Shown in pieces: positions 34,089 to 42,388 of a stretch of 64,000 nt of DNA. The number at the start of each line of letters is the position of its first letter. The first letter of the stretch is position 1. The notes beneath the pieces are model-generated. The model did not search any database. It worked only from the letters and a program-made list of their open reading frames with translations, and was not told the origin of the DNA. The translations under genes and the position numbers were made by a program. Source of the DNA: Candidatus Zixiibacteriota bacterium (GTDB lineage Bacteria > Zixibacteria > MSB-5A5 > GN15 > FEB-12); assembly GCA_024276275.1 (NCBI GenBank), contig JAJRXM010000036.1:1-64000 (forward strand), given 5' to 3'.

Positions 34089-35093
34089 TTAGTATTTACT
34101 TCTGCGTTCAACCATGTAGTTTGAACCCGGCTTGAGTTTTGTAGCCTTTTTTAAATCAGCCAGCATCTTTGACATCTCACCCACATGTTTAAACATCCCT
34201 TTATGATTTATTATGATTGCGATAGAAAGAGTCAGAATAGGAAACTCCTCCAAGACACCGTTTCTATTGGCAACTGAAATTTTTCCTCTTTCTAAATCGG
34301 CGTTATCATATCTCAATCGAATCAAGGAATCAAATGTTTTAATAATAGTCTTGCTGACCAGTTCAAATTTATCCTGCGGAACTATATAAATATAATCATC
34401 ACCGGCAATATGACCGACAAATCCTTCACGGCAAACATCAAAAACTATATCTTTGATAATTCTGGCAGTAAGTCTGATAATAGCATCACCGTAATAATAC
34501 CCATAGTAATCATTATAAGCCTTAAAATTATCTAAATCGGCATAGGCTACAGCAAATTCAGAATTACTTCTAATCTGTTCAGAAAGCTCATGCTCAATTA
34601 TAGTCGGTCCCGGAAGATGCGTTGATGGATTGATAGACATATCTCGTCTGATTCGCTCTATAATTTTGTTAATACGTACCTCTACCAATTTATCTTTCCA
34701 GTCGCCATATATGAAATCCTCAGCTCCTGCTTGATATGCGGTAATAACCAAATTTTCATCGGGGTTTGGGTGGAACAAGATTATCGGTATAACCGCTAAA
34801 AACATATTTCTTTTTATTAAAGAAACCATTTCGACTTCTTTCAGAAAAAGATTTTCCTCCCCACCTGCAAGAATAATTATATCTACTTCATTTCTTTGAC
34901 AAATGACAATAAGTTCTTCAAAAGTATCATAGAAATGCAGTTGAATCTGATTTTGGAGAAAAAAGTGCTGCAAATGAAAATCAAGGGACATACCTTTTTG
35001 CCTGATAGCAAAATGATATGTAGTCTTATGTGGCCGTTCCGTTGTTTGCGGACCTTGCCAATTCTCGAGGGTGGTACTTTCTGTGTTCTGCAA
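34089..35093 (-). CDS. Degenerate receiver plus GGDEF-like protein
   Basis: 334 residues. The N-terminal part (to ~150) resembles a receiver domain, but the phosphoacceptor Asp is missing (VDIIILAGGEEN). The C-terminal part is a GGDEF fold (FAVAYADLDNFKAYNDYYGYYYGDAII) whose signature reads AGDDY in place of GG(D/E)EF, so diguanylate cyclase activity is doubtful; it may bind c-di-GMP or act as a signalling scaffold. The listed start overlaps xerC by 68 bases; the internal ATG at 34991 (MSLDFHLQHFF) just after the xerC stop is a plausible alternative start. Downstream of xerC and comF on the same strand. Confidence 0.8.
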   Translation of the reverse strand: MQNTESTTLENWQGPQTTERPHKTTYHFAIRQKGMSLDFHLQHFFLQNQIQLHFYDTFEELIVICQRNEVDIIILAGGEENLFLKEVEMVSLIKRNMFLAVIPIILFHPNPDENLVITAYQAGAEDFIYGDWKDKLVEVRINKIIERIRRDMSINPSTHLPGPTIIEHELSEQIRSNSEFAVAYADLDNFKAYNDYYGYYYGDAIIRLTARIIKDIVFDVCREGFVGHIAGDDYIYIVPQDKFELVSKTIIKTFDSLIRLRYDNADLERGKISVANRNGVLEEFPILTLSIAIIINHKGMFKHVGEMSKMLADLKKATKLKPGSNYMVERRSKY

Positions 35094-35949
35094 TTATGTA
35101 ATCCCGATCAATAGTAGTATAAACCTGTGTAGTAGATATATCGGCATGTCCAAGCATTTCTTGCACTATTCTTAAGTCAGCTCCTCCTTCTAATAAGTGA
35201 GTCGCAAATGAGTGTCTAAACGTATGTGGCGTAATCTGTTTCGAAATCTGGGCTTTACGTATAATAGATCGTATGACCTTCCATAAACCTACCCTTGAAA
35301 TTTGCCCACCTAATCTGTTGATTATCAAAAAATTAGATTTTTCCTTAAATTTTTGCTTTTCTTTAAACTCTATATATTGCTCTATCGAGATTTTGGCACA
35401 TCCACCCAAGGGAACTAACCGCTGTTTATTTCCTTTACCGGTAACTTTCAGAAATCCTGCCTCAAATTCTATATCAGATTCTGCTAAATTCAGAAGTTCG
35501 GAAATCCGTAATCCGCATCCGTATAATACTTCGATAATTGTTCTATTTCTCAATCCATTTTTTTCGGTTGTATCTATTGATTTGATTATAGTCTCTATTT
35601 CATCGGGTGAAAGATATCCAGGGTGATACCGTAAAATCTTAGGGGCAGAAATAGCCAAAAATAAATTCTTTTTTATTTTAACAGGATACATCTCTACCAA
35701 AAAATTATAAAATTGTTTTAATGACGAAATTTTTCTGGCAATAGTAGCCGGCTTACGTTCATCTTTTGAAAGACTATCAATATATTCAGTAATCTGTTTT
35801 CTATTAATTTTAAATAGAGAAGATTTTATATATAATTTCAAAAATTCATTTATATCGTTTTTATATGACTCAATCGAGTTCGCCGATAATCCTCGTTCAA
35901 GTTTAAGGTGCAGTAGATATTCGTCTATGAGTTGATTATTCAAAGCCAT
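35026..35949 (-). CDS. xerD: Tyrosine recombinase XerC/XerD
   Basis: 307 residues: an N-terminal SAM-like core-binding domain (LIDEYLLHLKLERGLSANSIESYKNDINEFL) and a C-terminal catalytic domain with Arg (GCGLRISELLNL), Lys (KVTGKGNKQR), HxxR (HTFRHSFATHLL), His (LGHADIS) and the Tyr nucleophile (TQVYTTID). The length and lack of phage neighbours fit the housekeeping dif-site dimer-resolution enzyme rather than an integrase. XerC versus XerD cannot be settled by eye. It shares a junction with comF (stop/start at 35949) and the receiver-GGDEF gene. Confidence 0.92.
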   Translation of the reverse strand: MALNNQLIDEYLLHLKLERGLSANSIESYKNDINEFLKLYIKSSLFKINRKQITEYIDSLSKDERKPATIARKISSLKQFYNFLVEMYPVKIKKNLFLAISAPKILRYHPGYLSPDEIETIIKSIDTTEKNGLRNRTIIEVLYGCGLRISELLNLAESDIEFEAGFLKVTGKGNKQRLVPLGGCAKISIEQYIEFKEKQKFKEKSNFLIINRLGGQISRVGLWKVIRSIIRKAQISKQITPHTFRHSFATHLLEGGADLRIVQEMLGHADISTTQVYTTIDRDYIIAEHRKYHPRELARSANNGTAT

Positions 35950-36650
35950 TAGAATGCATGGGCAATTGAAACAACTGCCACTACCCTATATCCTGAGTTT
36001 TCTAATTCTTTTGCCGCTTCAAAAACAGTATTACCGGTCGTTACTACATCGTCTATTAATATACATTTGTACTTTTCATCTGCTTTTTGTTCAACTTGAA
36101 AAACAGAATCTATATTTTTCTTTCGTTCAGAAACTGCTAATCTTGCCTGCGGTTTCCTTTTTGTTGTTCTAAAAATGAGAGATTCGTTTAACTCAATAGA
36201 ACTTAGTTCTCCAAGTTTTTTTGCAAGAACAGATGCCTGATTATAACCTCTTTTATTTTCCCTTGAGTTATGCAAAGGTATCGGAACAAGAAAATCAGCA
36301 TTATATTTTTCCAGCAGATTTGCATACAGGGCATAAATACGTTTGGCAAATAAATCCGCAGGAGTTGTTATCCCTTTAAATTTGAACTGAATAATAATTT
36401 CACGAATAGGGTCAGCATAATTAGCGTAGGAATACAAAGCAAAAGTTTTATCTGAGCAAATTTCACAAACAATTTCATCGTTCATATAGTTCATACAATG
36501 CAGACAATACGGTAATTTTATAAGTTGGAATCTTCTTTCACAATTACCACAGATGTCTTTATCGTTTTCACAATACTCACCGCAACCGAGACATAATTTC
36601 GGAAAGATGAAATCTAACAGATTTTGGATATATTCATTCTCAAGAATCAT
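35949..36650 (-). CDS. comF: ComF-family phosphoribosyltransferase-like protein
   Basis: 233 residues. An N-terminal double zinc ribbon (CLGCGEYCENDKDICGNC, YCLHCMNY, CEIC) is followed by a PRTase domain (VPIPLHNSRENKRGYNQA and the PRPP loop CILIDDVVTTGNTVFEAA). In the family, ComF is needed for DNA uptake, but it is often present without a full competence set; no other com genes are here. First gene of a comF-xerD-GGDEF unit. Confidence 0.92.
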   Translation of the reverse strand: MILENEYIQNLLDFIFPKLCLGCGEYCENDKDICGNCERRFQLIKLPYCLHCMNYMNDEIVCEICSDKTFALYSYANYADPIREIIIQFKFKGITTPADLFAKRIYALYANLLEKYNADFLVPIPLHNSRENKRGYNQASVLAKKLGELSSIELNESLIFRTTKRKPQARLAVSERKKNIDSVFQVEQKADEKYKCILIDDVVTTGNTVFEAAKELENSGYRVVAVVSIAHAF

Positions 36651-36692
36651 ACATATAACAAATGATATTGAAAGAGTTCAGACAAGTTAAAA

Positions 36693-37094
36693 TTAAGAAA
36701 ATCGTTTTTTTAAAGATAGAGCAGTATAATACACAATAGACAGAATGATATACAAAGCTGAAAGATGCAAAATAAACGAGTATGTTTCATTATGACTAGA
36801 TATTCTATAATCGGTTTTATAAGAAAAGTATTTGTAAATAAAATCTATAAATACTCCACAAACTATTGAAACAATAACAAGAGATGCTATGTATATAGCC
36901 AAAGCTCTTTTTTTGAGAAGTTTTAAGATGACAGTTAGCGATGCGATATTTGTAGCAGGACCTACCAGTAAAAAAACAAGTATAGCACCCGGAGAAAACC
37001 CCGCCGCTAATAATGCTGCCCCCAAAGGAGTCGAAGATGTCGCACATATGTATAATGGCAGACCTATAATAACTGCTCCTACATACCCCCCCAA
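36693..37094 (-). CDS. Permease of the DUF318/SO_0444 type, C-terminal fragment
   Basis: Third piece of a gene broken twice. It continues the protein after GWGG with YVGAVIIGLPLYICATSSTPLGAALLAAGFSPGAILVFLLVGPATN, the second symmetrical half of DUF318/SO_0444-family permeases linked to metal or arsenic export. The listed start is a TTG within a run of seven G; one missing base in that run restores the frame from the middle fragment. Confidence 0.8.
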   Translation of the reverse strand: MGGYVGAVIIGLPLYICATSSTPLGAALLAAGFSPGAILVFLLVGPATNIASLTVILKLLKKRALAIYIASLVIVSIVCGVFIDFIYKYFSYKTDYRISSHNETYSFILHLSALYIILSIVYYTALSLKKRFS

Positions 37095-37582
37095 CCGGAT
37101 GTCATGAACTCCGGAATATCAGTAAAAACATCACCCATTAAAGCTGAAATTATCCCTGCCAAAATAAACCCTAACAGTAAGTATGGTGCTAAATCTTTTA
37201 AAACAGTTTGCATCGAATATCTGAACACCTCGATAATTTTTTCCCAAAAAGACATCTTTATATCGGGCTGTGTAGAACAACAGGAATCACAACCGCTCGA
37301 ATCTTCTAATTCAACAGGCTCAGTTTCATCCTCAGTCTGATTGACTAAAAACCCTGTAGTCATCGCAGTAAGAAATGCTGCTGCAGGACGGGCAACTGTT
37401 AGAATAGGGTCTGTAAGTGAATAAGTCAGCAGAATAGAGTCAACACCGGTTTCGGGAGTGGAAATCAGAAACGATGCGGTCGCTCCCTTATTTAAACCGT
37501 TCTTTCGTAATTGATGAGCCATTGGGAGAACAGAGCAAGAGCAAAGCGGTAACGGTATACCAAGTACGGCAGCTTTGAACAT
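37079..37582 (-). CDS. Permease of the DUF318/SO_0444 type, middle fragment
   Basis: Second piece. It carries the family core FKAAVLGIPLPLCSCSVLPMAHQLRKNG.. ATASFLISTPETGVDSI with the Cys pair CSC, and a cysteine-rich linker (GCDSCCSTQP) that may bind metal. Its ATG is internal; an indel in the A-run of the sequence GGCTCAAAAATTATG joins it to the N-terminal fragment. It ends at WGGM* in the G7 run. Confidence 0.82.
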   Translation of the reverse strand: MFKAAVLGIPLPLCSCSVLPMAHQLRKNGLNKGATASFLISTPETGVDSILLTYSLTDPILTVARPAAAFLTAMTTGFLVNQTEDETEPVELEDSSGCDSCCSTQPDIKMSFWEKIIEVFRYSMQTVLKDLAPYLLLGFILAGIISALMGDVFTDIPEFMTSGWGGM

Positions 37583-37743
37583 AACATAATTTTTGAGCCG
37601 ACTAACAGTTTTTGCAATAACGCTTCGTTGAGAAACAGATGTAACACACCTGCCAATAACAGCCCTATGATTAATAAAAATGACGAATCGTACAACATTG
37701 CATACGTCGACTCGGCAATATCTGTGATGATAGAAATATCTAT
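37492..37743 (-). CDS. Permease of the DUF318/SO_0444 type, N-terminal fragment with possible ATA start
   Basis: First piece (real coding to about 37590). The ATG at 37698 leaves out a family-typical start; the open frame runs back as DISIITDIAESTYAMLYDSSF to an ATA at 37743 that overlaps the stop of the upstream zinc-ribbon gene (AATAG) and has GGAG 8 bases before it. No ATG, GTG or TTG is available in that stretch. A non-AUG, translationally coupled start is inferred. The intact gene (36693-37743) would encode about 350 residues. Probable role: metal ion efflux. Confidence 0.7.
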   Translation of the reverse strand: MDISIITDIAESTYAMLYDSSFLLIIGLLLAGVLHLFLNEALLQKLLVGSKIMLCSKLPYLVYRYRFALALFSQWLINYERTV

Positions 37744-38396
37744 TTGTTGAGCTCCGCTAAATATTTTTTGGCCTGATCGGCTGTTTTACCGGTCGGTTCA
37801 AGAGACAAAAACTTATTAAAATAGTGCTTTGACGAATCTATCTGACTCATTGTAAAATATACAATTCCTAAGTTAAAATTCGCAATTGTGTGTGTCGGGT
37901 ATTTAGTTGTTACTGTCATAAATTCAGCTAATGCAAGTTCTTCCAGTCCCATCGCATGCAGACAGGCACCATAATCAGTACGCACATTCGGAGAGTCAGG
38001 GTTGATAATTAAAGCTCGCTTATACGCTTCAACTGCCAAAGCATAATAGCCCTGATCCATAGCCTGATTTCCAAATTGAACTAATGAATTATAATCGGTC
38101 GGCAAAGTTGAAATAGCTGTATTCAGCTCTTTTTCTGTCATTTGAGGACGATCTTGAATATGTACGTGCTCTTCTTCCTGAGAAACAGGAGGTGCCGCAG
38201 GTTTGTTAATTATAAAATATGCCGATGCAACGACAACTAAAACTACAATAATAATTAGGGTATCTCGTGTTGTGTTATTTTTTGGAGATTTTGCCTTTTC
38301 AACTGCTTTTTTTGATAGCGGTGAACCGCATTCGGGGCAAAATTTACTATGTGCCGGGACGTGATTTTGACAAGAGGGACATTTTTTTTGTGACAT
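37740..38396 (-). CDS. Zinc-ribbon, membrane-anchored TPR protein
   Basis: 218 residues. An N-terminal zinc ribbon (KKCPSCQNHVPAHSKFCPECG), a basic linker, one transmembrane helix (LIIIVVLVVVASAYFII), and then at least three TPR units (YYALAVEAYKRALIINPDSPNVRTDYGACLH.. LALAEFMTVTTKYPTHTIANFNLGIVYF.. SSKHYFNKFLSLEP). This architecture occurs as a cytoplasmic-sensor or scaffold protein in many FCB bacteria; no enzymatic domain. It precedes the permease with overlapping stop/start. Confidence 0.85.
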   Translation of the reverse strand: MSQKKCPSCQNHVPAHSKFCPECGSPLSKKAVEKAKSPKNNTTRDTLIIIVVLVVVASAYFIINKPAAPPVSQEEEHVHIQDRPQMTEKELNTAISTLPTDYNSLVQFGNQAMDQGYYALAVEAYKRALIINPDSPNVRTDYGACLHAMGLEELALAEFMTVTTKYPTHTIANFNLGIVYFTMSQIDSSKHYFNKFLSLEPTGKTADQAKKYLAELNK

Positions 38397-38540
38397 TATA
38401 TTTCTCCAAATCTATTTTCTCTTCATTTCTACTTGGTAATGTAGCTTATTTTCCGACAAATTCCAATTTAAATAACTGCTGACAACTGAAAATATATCTC
38501 ATATATTGCAAAAAATAATTCTGTAGAAAAAGGTAAAAAT

Positions 38541-40238
38541 ATGATATATATATATATCTTATTAATGTCATTTATAATAACTTCCGCTGGTTTACAGGCT
38601 ATTGAATCAAAATACGAAATCAATTCTAAATCAGTTTTAAATCATATAGAAATTCTCGCAGATGACTCGCTTGAGGGTCGACAGGTCAGTGAACCGGGCG
38701 AATTAAAAGCAGCTGAATATATTCGTTCTGTTTTTAAATCAGCCGGATTATTATCTCAAAATGTAGAAGATTATTTTCAATACTATGATTTTATCAAAGA
38801 AATTAAAGTAACCGACAAATCAAATTTAACAGTAAACGGTACTACTTTTGAACTTCAAAAAGACTTTAAACTTCTTAAGCAATCTGCTTCAAGTGACTTT
38901 GCTTTTTCTGAGCTAGTAGATGTAAACTATGGAATTAAAACCGGTGATGATTCAGCCAGCTACAATGATTATGCCGATAAAAACGTAGAAGGAAAACTAG
39001 TTCTTATAAAAAGATATGCTCCTGATGAAAAAGATAACCCCCACGTAGATTTTGACAAGTTTTCATCACTCACCGACAAAATCAGCCGTGCTATCAAAGA
39101 AAAAGCAGGCGGGATAATCTTTTATACACCCGAAGGTCACGATGATACTCTTATAGATTATGGGGTAACCAATATTCATGCAAAAGAAATCCCAATTTTC
39201 TTTTTCAAAAAAAGCGGGATGAAAAAACTACAAACACTAAAAAATCCATATAAAATTAGCGGTAGAACTGAATTAGTTACGGTCCGTGACACCGCTCAAA
39301 ATGTTATAGGGTTTATTCAGGGAGAAACTGATACTGCTGTAATTATCGGAGCACATTATGACCATCTTGGCTGGGGAAGCTCTTCCTCGCTTCATATTGG
39401 TGAAAAAGCAATCCACAACGGTGCCGATGACAATGCCTCCGGTGTGGCAGCCTTATTAGAGCTTGCACGCAAATATGCTCAAGCAAAAGAAAAGTTACAT
39501 TACTCAATGATATTTATAGCATTCTCAGGTGAAGAAGCAGGATTGCTTGGAGCTAACAAATATGCAAAAAACATGACTATTGACTCATCAAAAGTTCGGA
39601 TGATGTTTAATATGGATATGATTGGCAGACTCAAGGAACAGGATAACGGGTTGGCAATTTTAGGTGTCGGTACAACAGAAGAGTTTAAAAATTACTTTGA
39701 TTCTTTAGATTATAAAGATATAAAACTGTCGCTCAAAGAATCCGGAACCGGTCCTTCTGACCATACAATTTTTTATAATCGTAAAATTCCGGTACTACAC
39801 TTCTTTACCGGAGCTCATAAAGATTACCATAAACCGTCTGATGATGTCGAAAAAATTGATGCCGACGGTATTGTAAAAGTAACAACTCTAATTGATATGC
39901 TCATAACGCACTTTGACCGATATGATAAACCGCTAGTTTTTTCCAAAACAAAAGATTCTTCAGAGGGTAAGCGTAGCAAAAGATACTCTGTCTCATTGGG
40001 AGTTATGCCCGACTATGTTGCCGAGGTGCAAGGTTTAAAAGTTGACGGTGTCATGGAAGGTCGTCCTGCTGAAAAAGCAGGCATACTTGAAGGCGATATT
40101 GTTGTACAACTGGGGCATGTAGTAATAAACGATATTTATGATTATATGGATGCTTTAAGTAAATTCAAAAAAGGTGATACAATAAAAGCTCTCGTGAATC
40201 GTAATGGGAAAAAGATTGAATTATCTGTAACTTTTTAA
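38541..40238 (+). CDS. M28-family zinc aminopeptidase with PA and PDZ domains
   Basis: 565 residues with a signal peptide (IYIYILLMSFIITSAGLQA). A PA-like insert lies at ~125-250. The M28 catalytic domain has zinc-ligand motifs IIGAHYDHLGWG, HNGADDNASGVAAL, FSGEEAGLLGA, NMDMIGRL and the last His in PVLHFFTGAHKDYH. A C-terminal PDZ domain spans ~490-565 (GVMEGRPAEKAGILEGDIVVQLG). It cleaves peptides in the periplasm or outside. The PDZ tail may bind substrate ends. Convergent with relA/spoT, 6 bases apart. Confidence 0.93.
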   Translation: MIYIYILLMSFIITSAGLQAIESKYEINSKSVLNHIEILADDSLEGRQVSEPGELKAAEYIRSVFKSAGLLSQNVEDYFQYYDFIKEIKVTDKSNLTVNGTTFELQKDFKLLKQSASSDFAFSELVDVNYGIKTGDDSASYNDYADKNVEGKLVLIKRYAPDEKDNPHVDFDKFSSLTDKISRAIKEKAGGIIFYTPEGHDDTLIDYGVTNIHAKEIPIFFFKKSGMKKLQTLKNPYKISGRTELVTVRDTAQNVIGFIQGETDTAVIIGAHYDHLGWGSSSSLHIGEKAIHNGADDNASGVAALLELARKYAQAKEKLHYSMIFIAFSGEEAGLLGANKYAKNMTIDSSKVRMMFNMDMIGRLKEQDNGLAILGVGTTEEFKNYFDSLDYKDIKLSLKESGTGPSDHTIFYNRKIPVLHFFTGAHKDYHKPSDDVEKIDADGIVKVTTLIDMLITHFDRYDKPLVFSKTKDSSEGKRSKRYSVSLGVMPDYVAEVQGLKVDGVMEGRPAEKAGILEGDIVVQLGHVVINDIYDYMDALSKFKKGDTIKALVNRNGKKIELSVTF

Positions 40239-40244
40239 ATTAAG

Positions 40245-42386
40245 TTAATCAGAACTTGATTCAACTCCCTTTGCACGATGTACCGAAATCACGCCCCGTA
40301 TTTTCTTAACTTTATCGAGTATTCTATTTAAGTGCGACAGCGAAGAAACTTCTACAATAAATTTCCCCATTGCAGTCGTGTCTTGAGTTTTCATTTCAGC
40401 AGCCCGTACGTTGGTGTCTGCATCGGCAATTGCCTGAGTAATATCTCGAAGCATATTTTTTCTATCTTCGACAATAATCTTGAGCTGTACAATAAATGAT
40501 TGCCCCTTAGCAGTATCCCAGGTAACATCAATTTTTCTTTCAGGATTTATAGAATATAAATGATTTGCCGAACTACAATCAGACCGATGAATTGTAACAC
40601 CTCTCCCCCTACTTATAAAACCAATAATTTCTTCACCGGGTACAGGTTGACAACACCCCGCAAAACGAAACATCATATTATCCATACCGTATACTTTGAT
40701 ACCTTTTGAGCCACGAATACGGTCGATGACTTTATCAACAAAACCGATTTCAGGTGCTTTTTTATCGGGCAGTATCAAATCTATAAGTGGTCTTGACGAT
40801 TTAGAACCGTTTCCTATTGCTGCATATAAATCTTCCAGTGTCTTCTTATCAAGCTGTTCGGCATATCCTTGTAAAATTTCGTCAGACGGTAATTTAAATC
40901 TTAGTTCTTTTAGTTTTCTGGCAACAATTTCTTTACCGAGAATTACAGACTGTTCAAACCCTGCTTGCTTCAGCCATTTTTTTATTCTTGTTCGTGCCGA
41001 TGAAGTCTTTACCAGGTTTAGCCAATCATGCGAGGGTGTCCTATTTGGGTTTGTAATAATTTCGACAACATCACCCGATTTTAATTTTGTAGAAAGCGGT
41101 TGTAATCTATCATTTATTTTTGCTCCGGCACAATGAAGTCCTACATCGGTATGAATCTGGAAAGCAAAGTCTAACGGTGTCGAACCCAAGGGTAAATGCA
41201 CTAATTTTTGATTTGGAGTAAATACAAAAATATCTTCAGAAAACAAATCAATTTTTAGGTATTCCATAAAATCAGATGGGTTAGTCATCTCTTTTTGCCA
41301 TTCCAAAACATCTCTCAGCCAAATCATTTGCCTGTCGGATTTACTCATCTGCTGCTTACCTTCTTTATAAAGCCAATGAGCAGCAATACCGTTTTCAGCT
41401 ATGTAGTGCATCCGGTGAGTTCTGATTTGAATCTCAATCATTTTATTTTGAGGTCCAAATACTGTAGTATGCAACGAACTATACCCGTTCGGTTTTGGAT
41501 TAGCTATATAATCATGAAACCTATCAGGTACAGGTTTCCATAATGAGTGTAAAATACCCATAGCATGGTAACAATCACGTTCTGAATTTACAATAACCCG
41601 AATAGCAAAGAGGTCATAGATTTCCTCATAAGGAACTTTTCTAATTCGTATTTTTCTATATATAGAATCAAAATGTTTAGCTCGCCCATAAACTTCAGCT
41701 TTTATATTATCTTTAACCAGAGCTTCTTTTACAGGAGTAATAAACGCCGCCACATACGCTTCACGTTCTTCTTTCCTCTCGTCCACTCGATTCATGATGT
41801 TATGATATACGTCTGACTCTAAATACTTTAAAGATAAATCTTCAAGCTCTACTTTAACCTTATTTATACCAAAGCGATGAGCCAGCGGGCAATAGATATC
41901 TCTCGTTTCTTGAGCAATTCTCTTTTGTTTTTCTACAGGAAGATGTTCCAAAGTACGCATATTGTGTAGTCTGTCAGCAAGCTTCATTAAGATTACACGA
42001 ATATCTTTAGCCATAGATAACAGCATCTTTCGAAAATACTCAACCTGTTGCTCTTCTCTGGAGCCATATTTCATTGCTCCAATTTTTGTTACTCCGTCAA
42101 CAAGCTCTGCTATCTCATCATCAAACTCTATTCTAAGATCCTCAATCGTAACATCGGTATCTTCTACAACATCATGTACCAAACCTGCTGCGATAGTAGT
42201 TGAATCCATATGCTGTTCTGCCAATATAAATGCAACTTCTAAGCAATGCTCAACATACGGTTCACCGGATTTACGCATTTGTCCCTGATGGGCTTGATTA
42301 GAAAACTCGTACGCTTTTCTAATAAGAGGAATATTTACATTTGCATTAAATGCTTCAATACGTATTATAAATTCGGCAAGGTTCAT
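40245..42386 (-). CDS. relA: Bifunctional (p)ppGpp synthetase/hydrolase RelA/SpoT
   Basis: 713 residues in the Rel order: HD hydrolase (VEHCLEVAFIL.. AAGLVHDVVEDTDVT), synthetase (YDLFAIRVIVNSERDCYHAMGILH.. RFHDYIANPKPNGYSSLHTTVFG), TGS (EDIFVFTPNQKLVHLPLG), a zinc-finger-like CQPVPGEEIIGFISRGRGVTIHRSDC, and ACT. HD and synthetase motifs are both intact, so it can probably make and degrade ppGpp. It is the last gene after msbA and a series of lipopolysaccharide glycosyltransferases, with 2 bases to the next gene, an unusual operon partner. Confidence 0.95.
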   Translation of the reverse strand: MNLAEFIIRIEAFNANVNIPLIRKAYEFSNQAHQGQMRKSGEPYVEHCLEVAFILAEQHMDSTTIAAGLVHDVVEDTDVTIEDLRIEFDDEIAELVDGVTKIGAMKYGSREEQQVEYFRKMLLSMAKDIRVILMKLADRLHNMRTLEHLPVEKQKRIAQETRDIYCPLAHRFGINKVKVELEDLSLKYLESDVYHNIMNRVDERKEEREAYVAAFITPVKEALVKDNIKAEVYGRAKHFDSIYRKIRIRKVPYEEIYDLFAIRVIVNSERDCYHAMGILHSLWKPVPDRFHDYIANPKPNGYSSLHTTVFGPQNKMIEIQIRTHRMHYIAENGIAAHWLYKEGKQQMSKSDRQMIWLRDVLEWQKEMTNPSDFMEYLKIDLFSEDIFVFTPNQKLVHLPLGSTPLDFAFQIHTDVGLHCAGAKINDRLQPLSTKLKSGDVVEIITNPNRTPSHDWLNLVKTSSARTRIKKWLKQAGFEQSVILGKEIVARKLKELRFKLPSDEILQGYAEQLDKKTLEDLYAAIGNGSKSSRPLIDLILPDKKAPEIGFVDKVIDRIRGSKGIKVYGMDNMMFRFAGCCQPVPGEEIIGFISRGRGVTIHRSDCSSANHLYSINPERKIDVTWDTAKGQSFIVQLKIIVEDRKNMLRDITQAIADADTNVRAAEMKTQDTTAMGKFIVEVSSLSHLNRILDKVKKIRGVISVHRAKGVESSSD

Positions 42387-42388
42387 AT

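Noticed and set aside
35026-35949. Integrase of a mobile element
   Set aside because: Length, motifs and neighbours (comF) fit chromosomal XerC/D; no att-like repeat or cargo boundary was visible.
40696-41136. 146-codon plus-strand ORF opposite relA/spoT
   Set aside because: Shadow ORF within a conserved gene; composition follows antisense codons.
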